DNA of 27,703 bases. Source: a virus. The notes beneath the pieces are model-generated. The model ran no database searches. It saw only the letters and a program-made list of their open reading frames with translations, and was not told the DNA's origin. The stretch lies in IMG/VR virus record IMGVR_UViG_3300027963_000274, positions 1-27,703 of that record; one strand, written 5' to 3'. How positions within the stretch are numbered: position 1 is the first letter of the stretch; each line of letters starts with the position of its first letter. Both the position numbers and the translations under genes were made by a program. This document shows positions 6,164 through 12,863 of this stretch, piece by piece.

Positions 6164-6900
6164 AGGTTATAGTCTGCGTGTCTGACTTACAGGTACCATA
6201 CCACGATAGGAAGGCAGTCTCAGCACTGTCTAATTTCATAAAGAAATATAAACCTGATGAGGTAGTATCTGTTGGGGATGAGATGGATATGCAGACTATC
6301 TCAAAGTGGAGTAAGGGTACCGATCTTGAACACGAGAAGTCTATTGCTAGAGATAGAGATGAGACTCATCGTGTGCTTGAATCATTAAAGATTAAACATA
6401 TGATTAGAAGTAATCATACTGATAGATTATTTAATACAATTAGAATGAGAGCGCCAGGACTTGCTGGTTTACCTGAGTTAGAGTTAAAGAACTTCTTAAG
6501 ACTTGATGACCTAGGTATTACATACCACGAAAAGCCGTATGAATTAGCACCTAACTGGTTGCTATTGCACGGCGACGAGGGTAATGTGCAACCTACTGCT
6601 GGTGCTACCGCACTTGGACTAGCCAAACGTGCTGGTATGTCTGTTGTGTGTGGTCATACGCACCGTGCTGGCTTGACACATTACACTCAGTCGTACTTTG
6701 GTGGCACACCTAAGACTGTATGGGGACTAGAGACTGGTTGCTTAATGGACTTTAAGTTTGCTAAGTATATTAGAGGTGGCTTGTTTACGTGGCACAAAGG
6801 TTTTGGTGTCTTATATGTAGATGGGAATAAGGTTACACCACAGTTGGTTCCAGTTAATATGGATGGTTCATTCGTATTCGACAAGAAGGTGTGGAAGTAA
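6160..6900 (+). CDS. Calcineurin-like metallophosphoesterase
   Basis: This 246-residue protein has the order of calcineurin-like phosphoesterase motifs: SDLQVPYHD near residue 8, VVSVGDEMD near 38, RSNHTDR near 84, LLHGDEG near 136, and VVCGHTHRAG near 162. The first motif has Gln where Asp-x-His is usual, and the third has Ser-Asn-His instead of Gly-Asn-His. It should hydrolyse phosphoesters using two metals; phage relatives may act on DNA or nucleotides. I chose the ATG at 6160, which overlaps the upstream stop as ATGA; GTG 6151 is an in-frame alternative. Confidence 0.8.
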   Translation: MKVIVCVSDLQVPYHDRKAVSALSNFIKKYKPDEVVSVGDEMDMQTISKWSKGTDLEHEKSIARDRDETHRVLESLKIKHMIRSNHTDRLFNTIRMRAPGLAGLPELELKNFLRLDDLGITYHEKPYELAPNWLLLHGDEGNVQPTAGATALGLAKRAGMSVVCGHTHRAGLTHYTQSYFGGTPKTVWGLETGCLMDFKFAKYIRGGLFTWHKGFGVLYVDGNKVTPQLVPVNMDGSFVFDKKVWK

Positions 6901-7548
6901 TTGGACTGGGATAGTATTGAGAAGTGGGACTACATTGTAACAGCGGTTGCTTCTGAGTACCATAGAAAGTTTCCTATGGTAGAGTTAGAGGACATAAGAC
7001 AATCGCTGTATCAATGGTTTACCGAGCACCCAAATAAACTTAAAGACTGGGAAGCAATAGGTGAGAAGGATGCTAAGAATTTAATCTATCGTTCTCTTCG
7101 CAATGATGCATTAGATTATTGCCAACGATGGAAAGCAAAGTCTGTTGGCTATGATGTTACTGATATTCATTACTATGAATCTGAAATAGTTGAAGCATTG
7201 CTACCACCTGTGTTACGTGGTGAGTATGGTGTTACACATAAATTAAATCTTGGTAGACCTGGCAGGCCGTCTGCTCCCGCCGAAGGTGGCAACCTAACTA
7301 TAATGATGTTAGAAGTTGACTCAGGTTATTGGAAGTTAAACAAAGATGATAGAAGAATTATCTTCTTACGCTTTGCTGAACATCTAGACTTCGGCGAGAT
7401 AGCAAACTATTTGGAACTTGGTACTGATAGTGCTGCACGAATGAGACTTAAGCGTGCCATTAGTAGACTTATCAATAAGATAGGTGGGTACAAACCTTAC
7501 AATGATATCGATACTGTTAGTTCTGAAGATCAAGAATCTGAAGAATAG
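6901..7548 (+). CDS. Sigma-70-like transcription factor
   Basis: This 215-residue protein looks like a small sigma factor. Residues about 22-75 contain MVELEDIRQSLYQWF and SLRNDALDYCQRW, resembling region 2, and residues about 155-195 contain DRRIIFLRFAEHLDFGEI and a second helix with RLKRAISRL, resembling the region 4 helix-turn-helix. Between them lies a Pro/Gly-rich linker. It could direct host RNA polymerase to late phage promoters. The start is TTG at 6901, directly after the preceding stop, with GGAAG upstream. It ends the plus-strand operon, overlapping a convergent gene by 19 bases. A non-sigma HTH protein is the alternative. Confidence 0.65.
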   Translation: MDWDSIEKWDYIVTAVASEYHRKFPMVELEDIRQSLYQWFTEHPNKLKDWEAIGEKDAKNLIYRSLRNDALDYCQRWKAKSVGYDVTDIHYYESEIVEALLPPVLRGEYGVTHKLNLGRPGRPSAPAEGGNLTIMMLEVDSGYWKLNKDDRRIIFLRFAEHLDFGEIANYLELGTDSAARMRLKRAISRLINKIGGYKPYNDIDTVSSEDQESEE

Positions 7549-8030
7549 TATCCGTCATCAGGGTCGAACTCAATTTCCCCATCAGACCATAGATCACTAT
7601 CGTTCATAGCAAAATCTTCTATCTCTTCGTCGTCATAGAACTCAGGAAATAATTTCTTACCCTTGGAAATGGGCAGGAAACCTACGGTTTTAACTACTTT
7701 TTCGATGTCTTCGAACTCGGTAGTCTTAGGTAGATTATCTTTATCTTCCCAAATAACTTTGATAGTATCAAGGTTGAACTCCCATACACCATCAGGTGTT
7801 GAGCAAATATATACTGGTGTCTTGCCAGTTATGTTTGCTTGTTCTATTACTTTATCATACTTATATTTTTCTATAAGCAAATCATCATAGTGTGTATGCC
7901 TACACTTTAATTCTATATATAAATCTTCACGCTCTGATACACAATCAAAGTTAGAATACTCATCGCTAACCATAGTTAGATCAGGATAGTATTCATCTTT
8001 AAGCATACTAAAGAGTTGTTCTTCGTTCAT
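7530..8030 (-). CDS. Putative PD-(D/E)XK nuclease-like protein
   Basis: This 166-residue protein has NFDCVSEREDLYIELKCR near residues 27-44. The Asp about 13 residues before ExK fits a PD-(D/E)XK active site. A hydrophobic strand PVYICSTPDGVWEF follows, and the C-terminal quarter is very acidic with repeated Asp/Glu. It could degrade or nick DNA, or bind a partner through the acidic tail. Its ATG shares bases with the stop of the gene before it (TAATG), and its ribosome site AGGAGG lies inside that gene's last codons. The fold call is from a short motif only. Confidence 0.55.
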   Translation of the reverse strand: MNEEQLFSMLKDEYYPDLTMVSDEYSNFDCVSEREDLYIELKCRHTHYDDLLIEKYKYDKVIEQANITGKTPVYICSTPDGVWEFNLDTIKVIWEDKDNLPKTTEFEDIEKVVKTVGFLPISKGKKLFPEFYDDEEIEDFAMNDSDLWSDGEIEFDPDDGYYSSDS

Positions 8031-8206
8031 TATCCTCCTGTTGAATAGAACCCTGTCCCTTTGAAATGAACTGGGTTGGCTTGGTATTCTCTTGTCATCT
8101 CTCTCTTACATTGCGGACACTCAACCAAGTCATCTCGTTCATCAACGCTACGACTTAGTTCTACTAGTGTCTTATCGTCAAGACATCTGTATGAATAGGT
8201 TGGCAT
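8030..8206 (-). CDS. FmdB-family zinc ribbon protein
   Basis: The 58-residue protein begins MPTYSYRCLDD and has CPQC at residues 31-34 and a C-terminal FKGTGFYST, the hallmarks of FmdB-type zinc ribbons. The first cysteine pair is incomplete: Cys8 is followed by LDD where a second Cys is usual, so metal binding may be weaker or changed. The start is the ATG at 8206 with GAGGAAC before it. FmdB proteins are small regulators of uncertain mechanism. It is coupled to genes on both sides by TAATG overlaps. Confidence 0.75.
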   Translation of the reverse strand: MPTYSYRCLDDKTLVELSRSVDERDDLVECPQCKREMTREYQANPVHFKGTGFYSTGG

Positions 8207-8382
8207 TATAGTTCCTCGCTGTCTTCGGGTGTTGGTGCTGTTGCAAGAGTGCCACATAAAGCACACTCCATATCTAAAAAGTACATATCTATATCACCAG
8301 TCTCATCATCGAACACAGTCTTTAAGTTCCATATATTACAACCACAAGGACAGACAGTAGTGGCTCTACCTCTGATATCCAT
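8206..8382 (-). CDS. Small zinc ribbon protein
   Basis: This 58-residue ORF has CPCGC near residues 11-15 and CALC at 40-43, which would hold one zinc. The only ATG in frame is at 8382, but it has no ribosome site. The frame stays open upstream (HITELKPDYKSA) to near an AAGAAGGG site at about 8440, with no ATG, GTG or TTG on the way. The true start may therefore lie upstream at a rare codon. The stop overlaps the next ATG (TAATG). Confidence 0.55.
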   Translation of the reverse strand: MDIRGRATTVCPCGCNIWNLKTVFDDETGDIDMYFLDMECALCGTLATAPTPEDSEEL

Positions 8383-8432
8383 AGCGGATTTGTAATCAGG
8401 TTTAAGTTCTGTTATATGTTTGCGATCTTTGA

Positions 8433-8837
8433 TTAGTAGTATCCCTTCTTAGTAAAGAACTTCCACGCCTCGCAAGGGGTGTGATATCTGTTGTATATAT
8501 AAGATAACCCACGATCTATTTGCTTTGGTGCTGGTGTTCTAGGGTCGAGCCCTAATAATTGTGGAATACCTCCAGCATTTTTGCCCATAACTTTTACTTT
8601 GTTGTAAGCATTGGGTCTCCAATTACTTTCTTTAGTCCACAATTTATTAAGGCACAACCATTGTTTGTATTGCCACTCATATAACTTATCCTGAGCGTAT
8701 GCTTTGCTATCCATTACTGTCCAGCCTTCTTCAACAACTTCTCCTGTTGGATTAGGTTGGCTAGTAGGCGTAGCAAATCTTATACCTAGCATAAGCAGTA
8801 AGCCTATGATAAGTATGAATACAAATATTTTTCTCAT
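8433..8837 (-). CDS. Membrane-anchored transglycosylase-like (SLT) protein
   Basis: This 134-residue protein has an N-terminal signal anchor (basic RK then a hydrophobic stretch to about residue 19), a short linker, and a compact lysozyme-like domain. KESNWRPNAY holds the probable catalytic Glu70; GGIPQLLGLDP and GLSYIYNRY follow. Cys62 and Cys122 could form a disulfide outside the cell. It would cut glycan strands of peptidoglycan from the membrane side. It is in the minus-strand block, away from the endolysin at 203-658. A role in entry, superinfection or wall remodelling is possible. Confidence 0.65.
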   Translation of the reverse strand: MRKIFVFILIIGLLLMLGIRFATPTSQPNPTGEVVEEGWTVMDSKAYAQDKLYEWQYKQWLCLNKLWTKESNWRPNAYNKVKVMGKNAGGIPQLLGLDPRTPAPKQIDRGLSYIYNRYHTPCEAWKFFTKKGYY

Positions 8838-8953
8838 ATTAAAGCACCTATAAAGTATAGAACTAAAAGAAATACAAGGGTATATGGTATGGTAGTGCCA
8901 CCCATTATTAGTAGCAAACTAACTACCAAATTAAATCCTATAAACTTTAGTAT
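8834..8953 (-). CDS. Very small membrane protein, start uncertain
   Basis: This open frame of about 39 residues is almost wholly hydrophobic, with two short membrane segments around a GGTTIPY turn. Its TGA overlaps the ATG of the transglycosylase-like gene (ATGA), as in other coupled genes here. A strong GAGGGG site lies 5 bases before ATA at 8951-8953, but there is no ATG, GTG or TTG at that spacing; the first usual start is TTG at 8929. It may be a partner of the next gene. Confidence 0.45.
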   Translation of the reverse strand: MLKFIGFNLVVSLLLIMGGTTIPYTLVFLLVLYFIGALI

Positions 8954-8966
8954 CTTTACCCCTCTC

Positions 8967-9146
8967 TCAGATTTCCTCTGCTTCTACATCAGTTCCAAGT
9001 GGCATATCAAAATCATATACTTCCCACTCCTTAAATGGTGCTTCTATTGCTTGGTTAATTGCCGCCTCGATATCATACTCTGATATATAATATACCAGCG
9101 TAGCACGAACCGCATTAACCTTAACTCTATACTGCTTCGCTTCCAC
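8967..9146 (-). CDS. Small acidic protein of unknown function
   Basis: This 59-residue ORF begins with GTG at 9146, preceded by GAGGGG with 5 bases between, and overlaps the WhiB gene end by 20 bases. It is predicted to be an alpha/beta protein with an acidic C-terminus (GTDVEAEEI). No family was recognised. The good ribosome site and tight packing support it. Confidence 0.6.
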   Translation of the reverse strand: MEAKQYRVKVNAVRATLVYYISEYDIEAAINQAIEAPFKEWEVYDFDMPLGTDVEAEEI

Positions 9147-9540
9147 TTATTCCCCTCTCTTTCATAGCACGCCTAACCTTGCGAGCAAACATTAACTTCT
9201 GTTTGTTAGCAGAGTTCTTCATTGACCTACCTGCCGTAAGCAATCGTTCTCCTGCCATAGTGCCACCATATATACCGAAGTATAACTGATGCCCACGCTT
9301 GCCTATCTCTAGGCAGTTATCTTTAGCAGGACAACCCTTACATACTGATAGAGCAACGATAGCCTTATCTACTTCTGCTTGTACTGCCGTTGAATTTGTA
9401 TTGACGCTACTGTTAGGGTCACTTAAATCAACCTCGCCTGCGAACCATAAGTCAGGGTCGTCGTGCTTAACACATAGACCATTACTTATATCTAAATCTT
9501 TATCGTTAGATAAATATAAATCTATCATACCTTTAGCCAT
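9127..9540 (-). CDS. WhiB-family Fe-S transcription factor
   Basis: This 137-residue protein has the four WhiB cysteines: Cys23, then Cys67 and Cys70, then Cys76, in the pattern C, CxxC, x5, C. The signature GIYGGTMAGER follows, then a basic C-terminal helix. WhiB proteins hold a 4Fe-4S cluster and bind the host primary sigma factor to change promoter choice or respond to redox. Known phage WhiBs, such as that of mycobacteriophage TM4, can interfere with a host WhiB. The 42-residue loop between Cys23 and Cys67 is longer than usual. Its ATG overlaps the upstream stop (TGATG). Confidence 0.9.
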   Translation of the reverse strand: MAKGMIDLYLSNDKDLDISNGLCVKHDDPDLWFAGEVDLSDPNSSVNTNSTAVQAEVDKAIVALSVCKGCPAKDNCLEIGKRGHQLYFGIYGGTMAGERLLTAGRSMKNSANKQKLMFARKVRRAMKERGISGSEAV

Positions 9541-9680
9541 CAGTTGTGTATCCCATACTCAAAGCATATACGACTGACTGCTGAACTTAACTCTGTTGTC
9601 ATCTGTTTAATCTCCTCATCTGACAGGTGTTCTGTATCTTGCTTCCTAATATATGAAGTCCAAGTATAATTCTCTAGCAT
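9540..9680 (-). CDS. Small protein coupled to WhiB
   Basis: This 46-residue ORF starts at ATG 9680 with GAGAGGA before it and ends in a TGATG overlap with the WhiB start. It is mostly helical (DEEIKQMTTELSSAVSRI) with one Cys. It has no recognised family. Coupling suggests it is made together with WhiB. Confidence 0.55.
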   Translation of the reverse strand: MLENYTWTSYIRKQDTEHLSDEEIKQMTTELSSAVSRICFEYGIHN

Positions 9681-9703
9681 AGTGTCCTCTCTATGTTGGT
9701 GTA

Positions 9704-9723
9704 GGTGGGGCAATAACCCCACC
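9704..9723. repeat. Perfect 7-bp hairpin in the gap before the WhiB gene pair
   Basis: GGTGGGG at 9704-9710 pairs with CCCCACC at 9717-9723 around a 6-base loop. Neither strand has a T tract after it. It may slow polymerase or protect mRNA ends between 9741 and 9680, but it is not a standard terminator. Confidence 0.45.
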
Positions 9724-9740
9724 CACAATTAACTAGTTTA

Positions 9741-10028
9741 TTATGGGCGGAATACTACTGAAGTATAACCTTCTAGGCGTGAGTGCTTGGCGATTAAGCC
9801 CTTCTCACCAGTCAAGTGTTGATACTTGCCATTACCTAGTGATACCCACATAGACTTAGGTTTGAACCTAGACTGTGTTGGTAGTGCTTTTAGGATAGTG
9901 CCTTTAGGTTCATACCCATTGACGCTATCTACATCAAACTGAACTGTAGCAAGTTCATCTGCTAAGTCAGCAAGTGTTAGTGATATGCTAGCCAAGTAGT
10001 CCTCTACTTGTATAGTCGTGGTTGTCAT
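9741..10028 (-). CDS. Small protein of unknown function
   Basis: This 95-residue ORF starts at ATG 10028 with AAAGG and a 7-base gap before it; an upstream ATG at 10043 has no such site. The sequence begins MTTTTIQVEDYLAS, has an acidic first half and ends with a beta-rich basic part. I do not recognise the family. It is the first gene after a consensus-like promoter at 10094-10122. Confidence 0.6.
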   Translation of the reverse strand: MTTTTIQVEDYLASISLTLADLADELATVQFDVDSVNGYEPKGTILKALPTQSRFKPKSMWVSLGNGKYQHLTGEKGLIAKHSRLEGYTSVVFRP

Positions 10029-10093
10029 TGTATTACCTTTCATTGTTATCCGCTTGGCAATTTACCAAGTGGTATCTGTTGGTATCGATAGTG

Positions 10094-10122
10094 ATTATAT
10101 CACTACCAATTCTAGAAGTCAA
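10094..10122 (-). promoter_or_regulatory. Sigma-70-type promoter, TTGACT-17-TATAAT
   Basis: On the minus strand -35 TTGACT is at 10122-10117 and -10 TATAAT at 10099-10094, with exactly 17 bases between. It overlaps the end of the amidotransferase gene and should drive 10028 and the WhiB genes. Start of transcription would be near 10087. Confidence 0.8.
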
Positions 10123-10957
10123 GTGGCTCTTTACTATACCACTTGTTGTCAATAAATCCATACTCATCTCTTATCATACCCTTAGCATTAGGGTTGTAGC
10201 ATAGGCAGTCTAAGAACTGTGCGCTACAATCAAAGCAACACTCACACATCAAGCAGTAGAGTTCGCTATCCCATAAATCTATTAACGCATTACAATTAGG
10301 ACACTCGAACTTGTTTTCCTCATACGCAGTAGGTTCGAAGTGCTTGTCTGCTACTACTATATCATACACACTAGCCTCATACTTGTAAGTCGGGGTAGCC
10401 TTGTGTGAATTATTACTCCACCATATACCATTGTCGTCCCAACTACCAGCACTCTCGTTGATAATATACATCTTGTATTGTGCGCTAGGGTCATTGGTCA
10501 TAACTGCTACCTTACTACCGCTAGCCCACGAACTCATCATATCATATAGATAGTCATCATCTAACGCAGACACACCGCCTAGTCGTGGCAGTAATTCCTC
10601 TGCTAAGATACGAGTATCGCTACGCTTATCATCTTTAGGTATTAGAATATCTAACACGCCATTGTGCGCTAAGTAAGTATCGTGCTCACCTGCTACCTTA
10701 AATGGGTGGCAGTTAAGTTCGTTCTTAACTCCGTGAGTAGCATACCTAGCGTGCCACATAGCATAGCCATTAGGATACTGCTCTCTAAGTTCTAAGAACC
10801 TAGCGATAGACTTCTTAGCAGACATACTGCGCTCAGATATAATACCCTCGCCAGTATCTATCGCAAAGCCAAAGCCGTGTGGGTTCTTACACGCACCCTG
10901 CTTTAGTTCATCTTTACTCGGTGTGGAATTAGGATTACACACCACTAACAAACACAT
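10112..10957 (-). CDS. Class II glutamine amidotransferase-like protein with Cys-rich tail
   Basis: This 281-residue protein is an Ntn-type glutamine amidotransferase. MCLLVV gives Cys2, the nucleophile after Met removal; GFGFAI near residues 28-33, WHARYATHG at 68-76 and LAHNG at 96-100 (Asn99, Gly100) are the glutaminase motifs. The C-terminal about 60 residues hold a Cys-rich, zinc-ribbon-like region (CPNC, CLMC, CCFDC). It would release ammonia from glutamine for a partner ligase. The partner is very probably the amidoligase 11 bases upstream, whose stop lies near this gene's AAGGGGG ribosome site. Confidence 0.75.
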   Translation of the reverse strand: MCLLVVCNPNSTPSKDELKQGACKNPHGFGFAIDTGEGIISERSMSAKKSIARFLELREQYPNGYAMWHARYATHGVKNELNCHPFKVAGEHDTYLAHNGVLDILIPKDDKRSDTRILAEELLPRLGGVSALDDDYLYDMMSSWASGSKVAVMTNDPSAQYKMYIINESAGSWDDNGIWWSNNSHKATPTYKYEASVYDIVVADKHFEPTAYEENKFECPNCNALIDLWDSELYCLMCECCFDCSAQFLDCLCYNPNAKGMIRDEYGFIDNKWYSKEPLDF

Positions 10958-10968
10958 ACTTAACCCCC

Positions 10969-12162
10969 TTACGCATTGACTAACTCTTTACTATTTAGAA
11001 CTAACTTATCCACTCTACTCATACGCATATAGAGTTCAGGATACCTGCCGTTGTTGGCTTGTATCCAGTCAGCGAACCACTCCCAACTTAACGCACCCAT
11101 TTTAACATCAGATAGGGTCAAGTCCCTTGTGTATTCTACTGTTGCGTGTGCTAATTGTATAGCACTAAGAACACTACTAGGGTTCATAGTTCCTCTAAAG
11201 AACCTGAGTTCTAGCGTGTGTTCGTTCTGCGTATTTACCGCAGAATATCTCTCGGTCATAGCCCTGCTAGGGTGTGCGACCTTGTTTGCTAATGTGAAGT
11301 ATGGTCGGTCATACTCATCATACTGCCACACATCACTAAACTTAGCATAGGTAGAACTTCTACCGCCTAACTTCATCATCTTATCTGAGTTCTTATAGAT
11401 AAGGGATAAGAACCTATGCGTGTGTGCGCCACCCTTAAACCCTGCCCTGCTTATATGAATATGAAGTCCGCAACTCTTAGCGTCCCAACTCCTAGCCGTA
11501 TGAACCCTGCGTAGATAGTCTAGCGTAGTCCATAAGTTCTTATGGTCAGCGAAGTAATCTAATGTAGCAGGGTGAGATACCATTTCGAACCCACGATACC
11601 CGCCACTATTGATACTGCTATCCTCTTTAAGATATACGAACTCGCCTAACATCTCGCCAATATACTCGGCACTATCACTTAGGTTGTTATCCCTAATCTC
11701 CATCTCTAATTCTATACCGAAGTGTAGTTTATTCTTATCCTCACCATAGAATATAGGGTGTGGCTTGTAGGAATAATTATTGATTAACCTACCACCACTC
11801 TCACACTCACACTCATCTCGGTTATACTGTTCACAACTATCGCACCAAGTCGCACCATTTTGGCAACAGTCCTCGCACCAATAGACACCAATATCTGCCA
11901 CCTCATAACTAGAGTGGTTGTCCGAGTAAGTATCCTCGCACCTCTCACACCAGAAGGTATAGTTATCAGCGCATACCTCGCAATAAGTTCCACAACCCTG
12001 AACATATCTACTATTATCAGCGTAGTCATACTCCTCGCAACGCTCACACCATATACGACAGTCAGCGCATATCTTATCGCCATTACGATTACTCTCTAGT
12101 TCATCAGGTCTATAATCACTAGAGCAACTAGAACACTCTACTAATTCTATATCCTCAGACAT
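10969..12162 (-). CDS. Amidoligase-family enzyme with multi-zinc-knuckle N-terminus
   Basis: This 397-residue protein has two parts. Residues 1-120 hold at least seven CxxC pairs (such as 10/13, 32/35, 39/42, 61/64, 72/75, 96/99 and 107/110), a tandem zinc-knuckle region. Residues about 145-390 show the COOH-NH2 amidoligase pattern: FGIELEMEI near 148-156, GGYRGFEMVSHP near 187-198, CGLHIHIS near 231-238 and LELRFFRGTMNP near 315-326. This glutamine-synthetase-like fold joins an acid and an amine using ATP. Such enzymes pair with class II amidotransferases, as here. Substrate, perhaps a protein or wall peptide, is unknown. AAGGAG precedes its ATG. Confidence 0.75.
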   Translation of the reverse strand: MSEDIELVECSSCSSDYRPDELESNRNGDKICADCRIWCERCEEYDYADNSRYVQGCGTYCEVCADNYTFWCERCEDTYSDNHSSYEVADIGVYWCEDCCQNGATWCDSCEQYNRDECECESGGRLINNYSYKPHPIFYGEDKNKLHFGIELEMEIRDNNLSDSAEYIGEMLGEFVYLKEDSSINSGGYRGFEMVSHPATLDYFADHKNLWTTLDYLRRVHTARSWDAKSCGLHIHISRAGFKGGAHTHRFLSLIYKNSDKMMKLGGRSSTYAKFSDVWQYDEYDRPYFTLANKVAHPSRAMTERYSAVNTQNEHTLELRFFRGTMNPSSVLSAIQLAHATVEYTRDLTLSDVKMGALSWEWFADWIQANNGRYPELYMRMSRVDKLVLNSKELVNA

Positions 12163-12163
12163 A

Positions 12164-12343
12164 TTAACTCCTTACTTTACCCGATACTTCGATTATTATA
12201 TCACTAATCTTATTCTTTAGCAAGTCAGCAGATATAGCCATACCCTTAAAGTCGCCTCTATCATACCAATTCGCTTGGGTTCTAAGAGATGTTCTAATAA
12301 GTTCTAGTTCATCTCTAGTTAATTCTATCACTATATTATCCAC
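12164..12343 (-). CDS. Small helical protein of unknown function
   Basis: This 59-residue ORF starts with GTG at 12343 and ends with TAA just before the amidoligase ATG. It looks like two helices (ELTRDELELIRTSL and ISADLLKNKISDII). The ribosome site is weak. Its codons also contain a promoter-like pair for the amidoligase. No family recognised. Confidence 0.5.
   Translation of the reverse strand: MDNIVIELTRDELELIRTSLRTQANWYDRGDFKGMAISADLLKNKISDIIIEVSGKVRS
12195..12223 (-). promoter_or_regulatory. Promoter candidate for the amidoligase pair, TTGCTA-17-TATAAT
   Basis: On the minus strand TTGCTA at 12223-12218 and TATAAT at 12200-12195 are 17 bases apart, within the small gene upstream of the amidoligase. 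The -10 is consensus and the -35 matches 4 of 6. Confidence 0.5.
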
Positions 12344-12345
12344 GA

Positions 12346-12507
12346 TTACTTACGCTCTCGGAATAACTTGATACTTCTTAGGGTGATAGCAATTACTGCC
12401 ATTAGAACAAGTGTTCTATGTGGTAGCCATATCTCACCGAAGTAAGTGCTTAGGTAGGTAGCAACGCTATCCACGCTAAACTCTCGGATTATCTCCATAG
12501 TTCTCAT
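12346..12507 (-). CDS. Small single-span membrane protein
   Basis: This 53-residue ORF has one hydrophobic segment (TLVLMAVIAITL) with a basic end (RSIKLFRERK), so the C-terminus is likely inside. AGGAG precedes the ATG at 12507 closely; the second Met at 12498 is another possible start. The leader also holds CCTAA and TTAGG inverted arms that partly cover the ribosome site. Function unknown. Confidence 0.5.
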   Translation of the reverse strand: MRTMEIIREFSVDSVATYLSTYFGEIWLPHRTLVLMAVIAITLRSIKLFRERK

Positions 12508-12541
12508 CTCTCCTAACCATTAGTGATTAGGCTACCCTCTA

Positions 12542-12570
12542 AGGATACCATACCCTTAAAGGATAGTCAA
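12542..12570 (-). promoter_or_regulatory. Sigma-70-type promoter, TTGACT-17-TATCCT
   Basis: On the minus strand TTGACT at 12570-12565 and TATCCT at 12547-12542 are exactly 17 bases apart, upstream of the small membrane protein gene. Start of transcription would be near 12535. Confidence 0.7.
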
Positions 12571-12574
12571 GCCA

Positions 12575-12790
12575 CTACTTTAATCTATTAAATATCTTCT
12601 CAATAGTGCCGTCATAACTCTCAGCACCCTCGCCGTCAGCACCTTCTAGCCAAACAATTTTCTTACCCACTCTAATCGTAGAACCTTCTCCGTGAAGGCT
12701 CATTAGTAATGGTGCGCCGTAATCATCTGAATTACACTTAGCAATTAAGCGACCTTCAGGGTCGTAAGCGTCTAAGGTTATCTTAGCCAT
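12575..12790 (-). CDS. Small acidic protein of unknown function
   Basis: This 71-residue ORF has a good AAGGAG site before its ATG at 12790 and its own promoter at 12819-12847. It appears beta-rich (AKITLDAYDPEGRLIA and IRVGKKIVWLEG) followed by an acidic helix. No family recognised. It ends just beyond the next promoter, so it is probably a single-gene unit. Confidence 0.6.
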   Translation of the reverse strand: MAKITLDAYDPEGRLIAKCNSDDYGAPLLMSLHGEGSTIRVGKKIVWLEGADGEGAESYDGTIEKIFNRLK

Positions 12791-12810
12791 TTATTCTCCT
12801 TCTATTAAGT

Positions 12811-12824
12811 TATACCTAAGTATA
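12811..12824. promoter_or_regulatory. Palindrome TATACctaaGTATA, copy 2
   Basis: Identical over 14 bases to 1591-1604. Here the -10 TATACT of the minus-strand promoter is part of it, so a protein bound here would block that promoter. Confidence 0.5.
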
Positions 12825-12847
12825 GCATACTCAGGGCTACAAGTCAA
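12819..12847 (-). promoter_or_regulatory. Sigma-70-type promoter, TTGACT-17-TATACT
   Basis: On the minus strand TTGACT at 12847-12842 and TATACT at 12824-12819 are exactly 17 bases apart. The -35 lies inside an inverted repeat (AAGTCA at 12841-12846 with TGACTT at 12852-12857) and the -10 inside the TATACctaaGTATA palindrome. Confidence 0.75.
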
Positions 12848-12863
12848 GTTCTGACTTATGGCG

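Noticed and set aside
9271-9284. Third copy of the TATACctaaGTATA palindrome
   Set aside because: It has one change in the spacer and lies in the WhiB coding sequence with no promoter nearby, so it may be due to codon use.
11051-11350. Plus-strand ORF inside the amidoligase gene
   Set aside because: The minus strand carries conserved amidoligase motifs here and the plus ORF has no ribosome site or family pattern.
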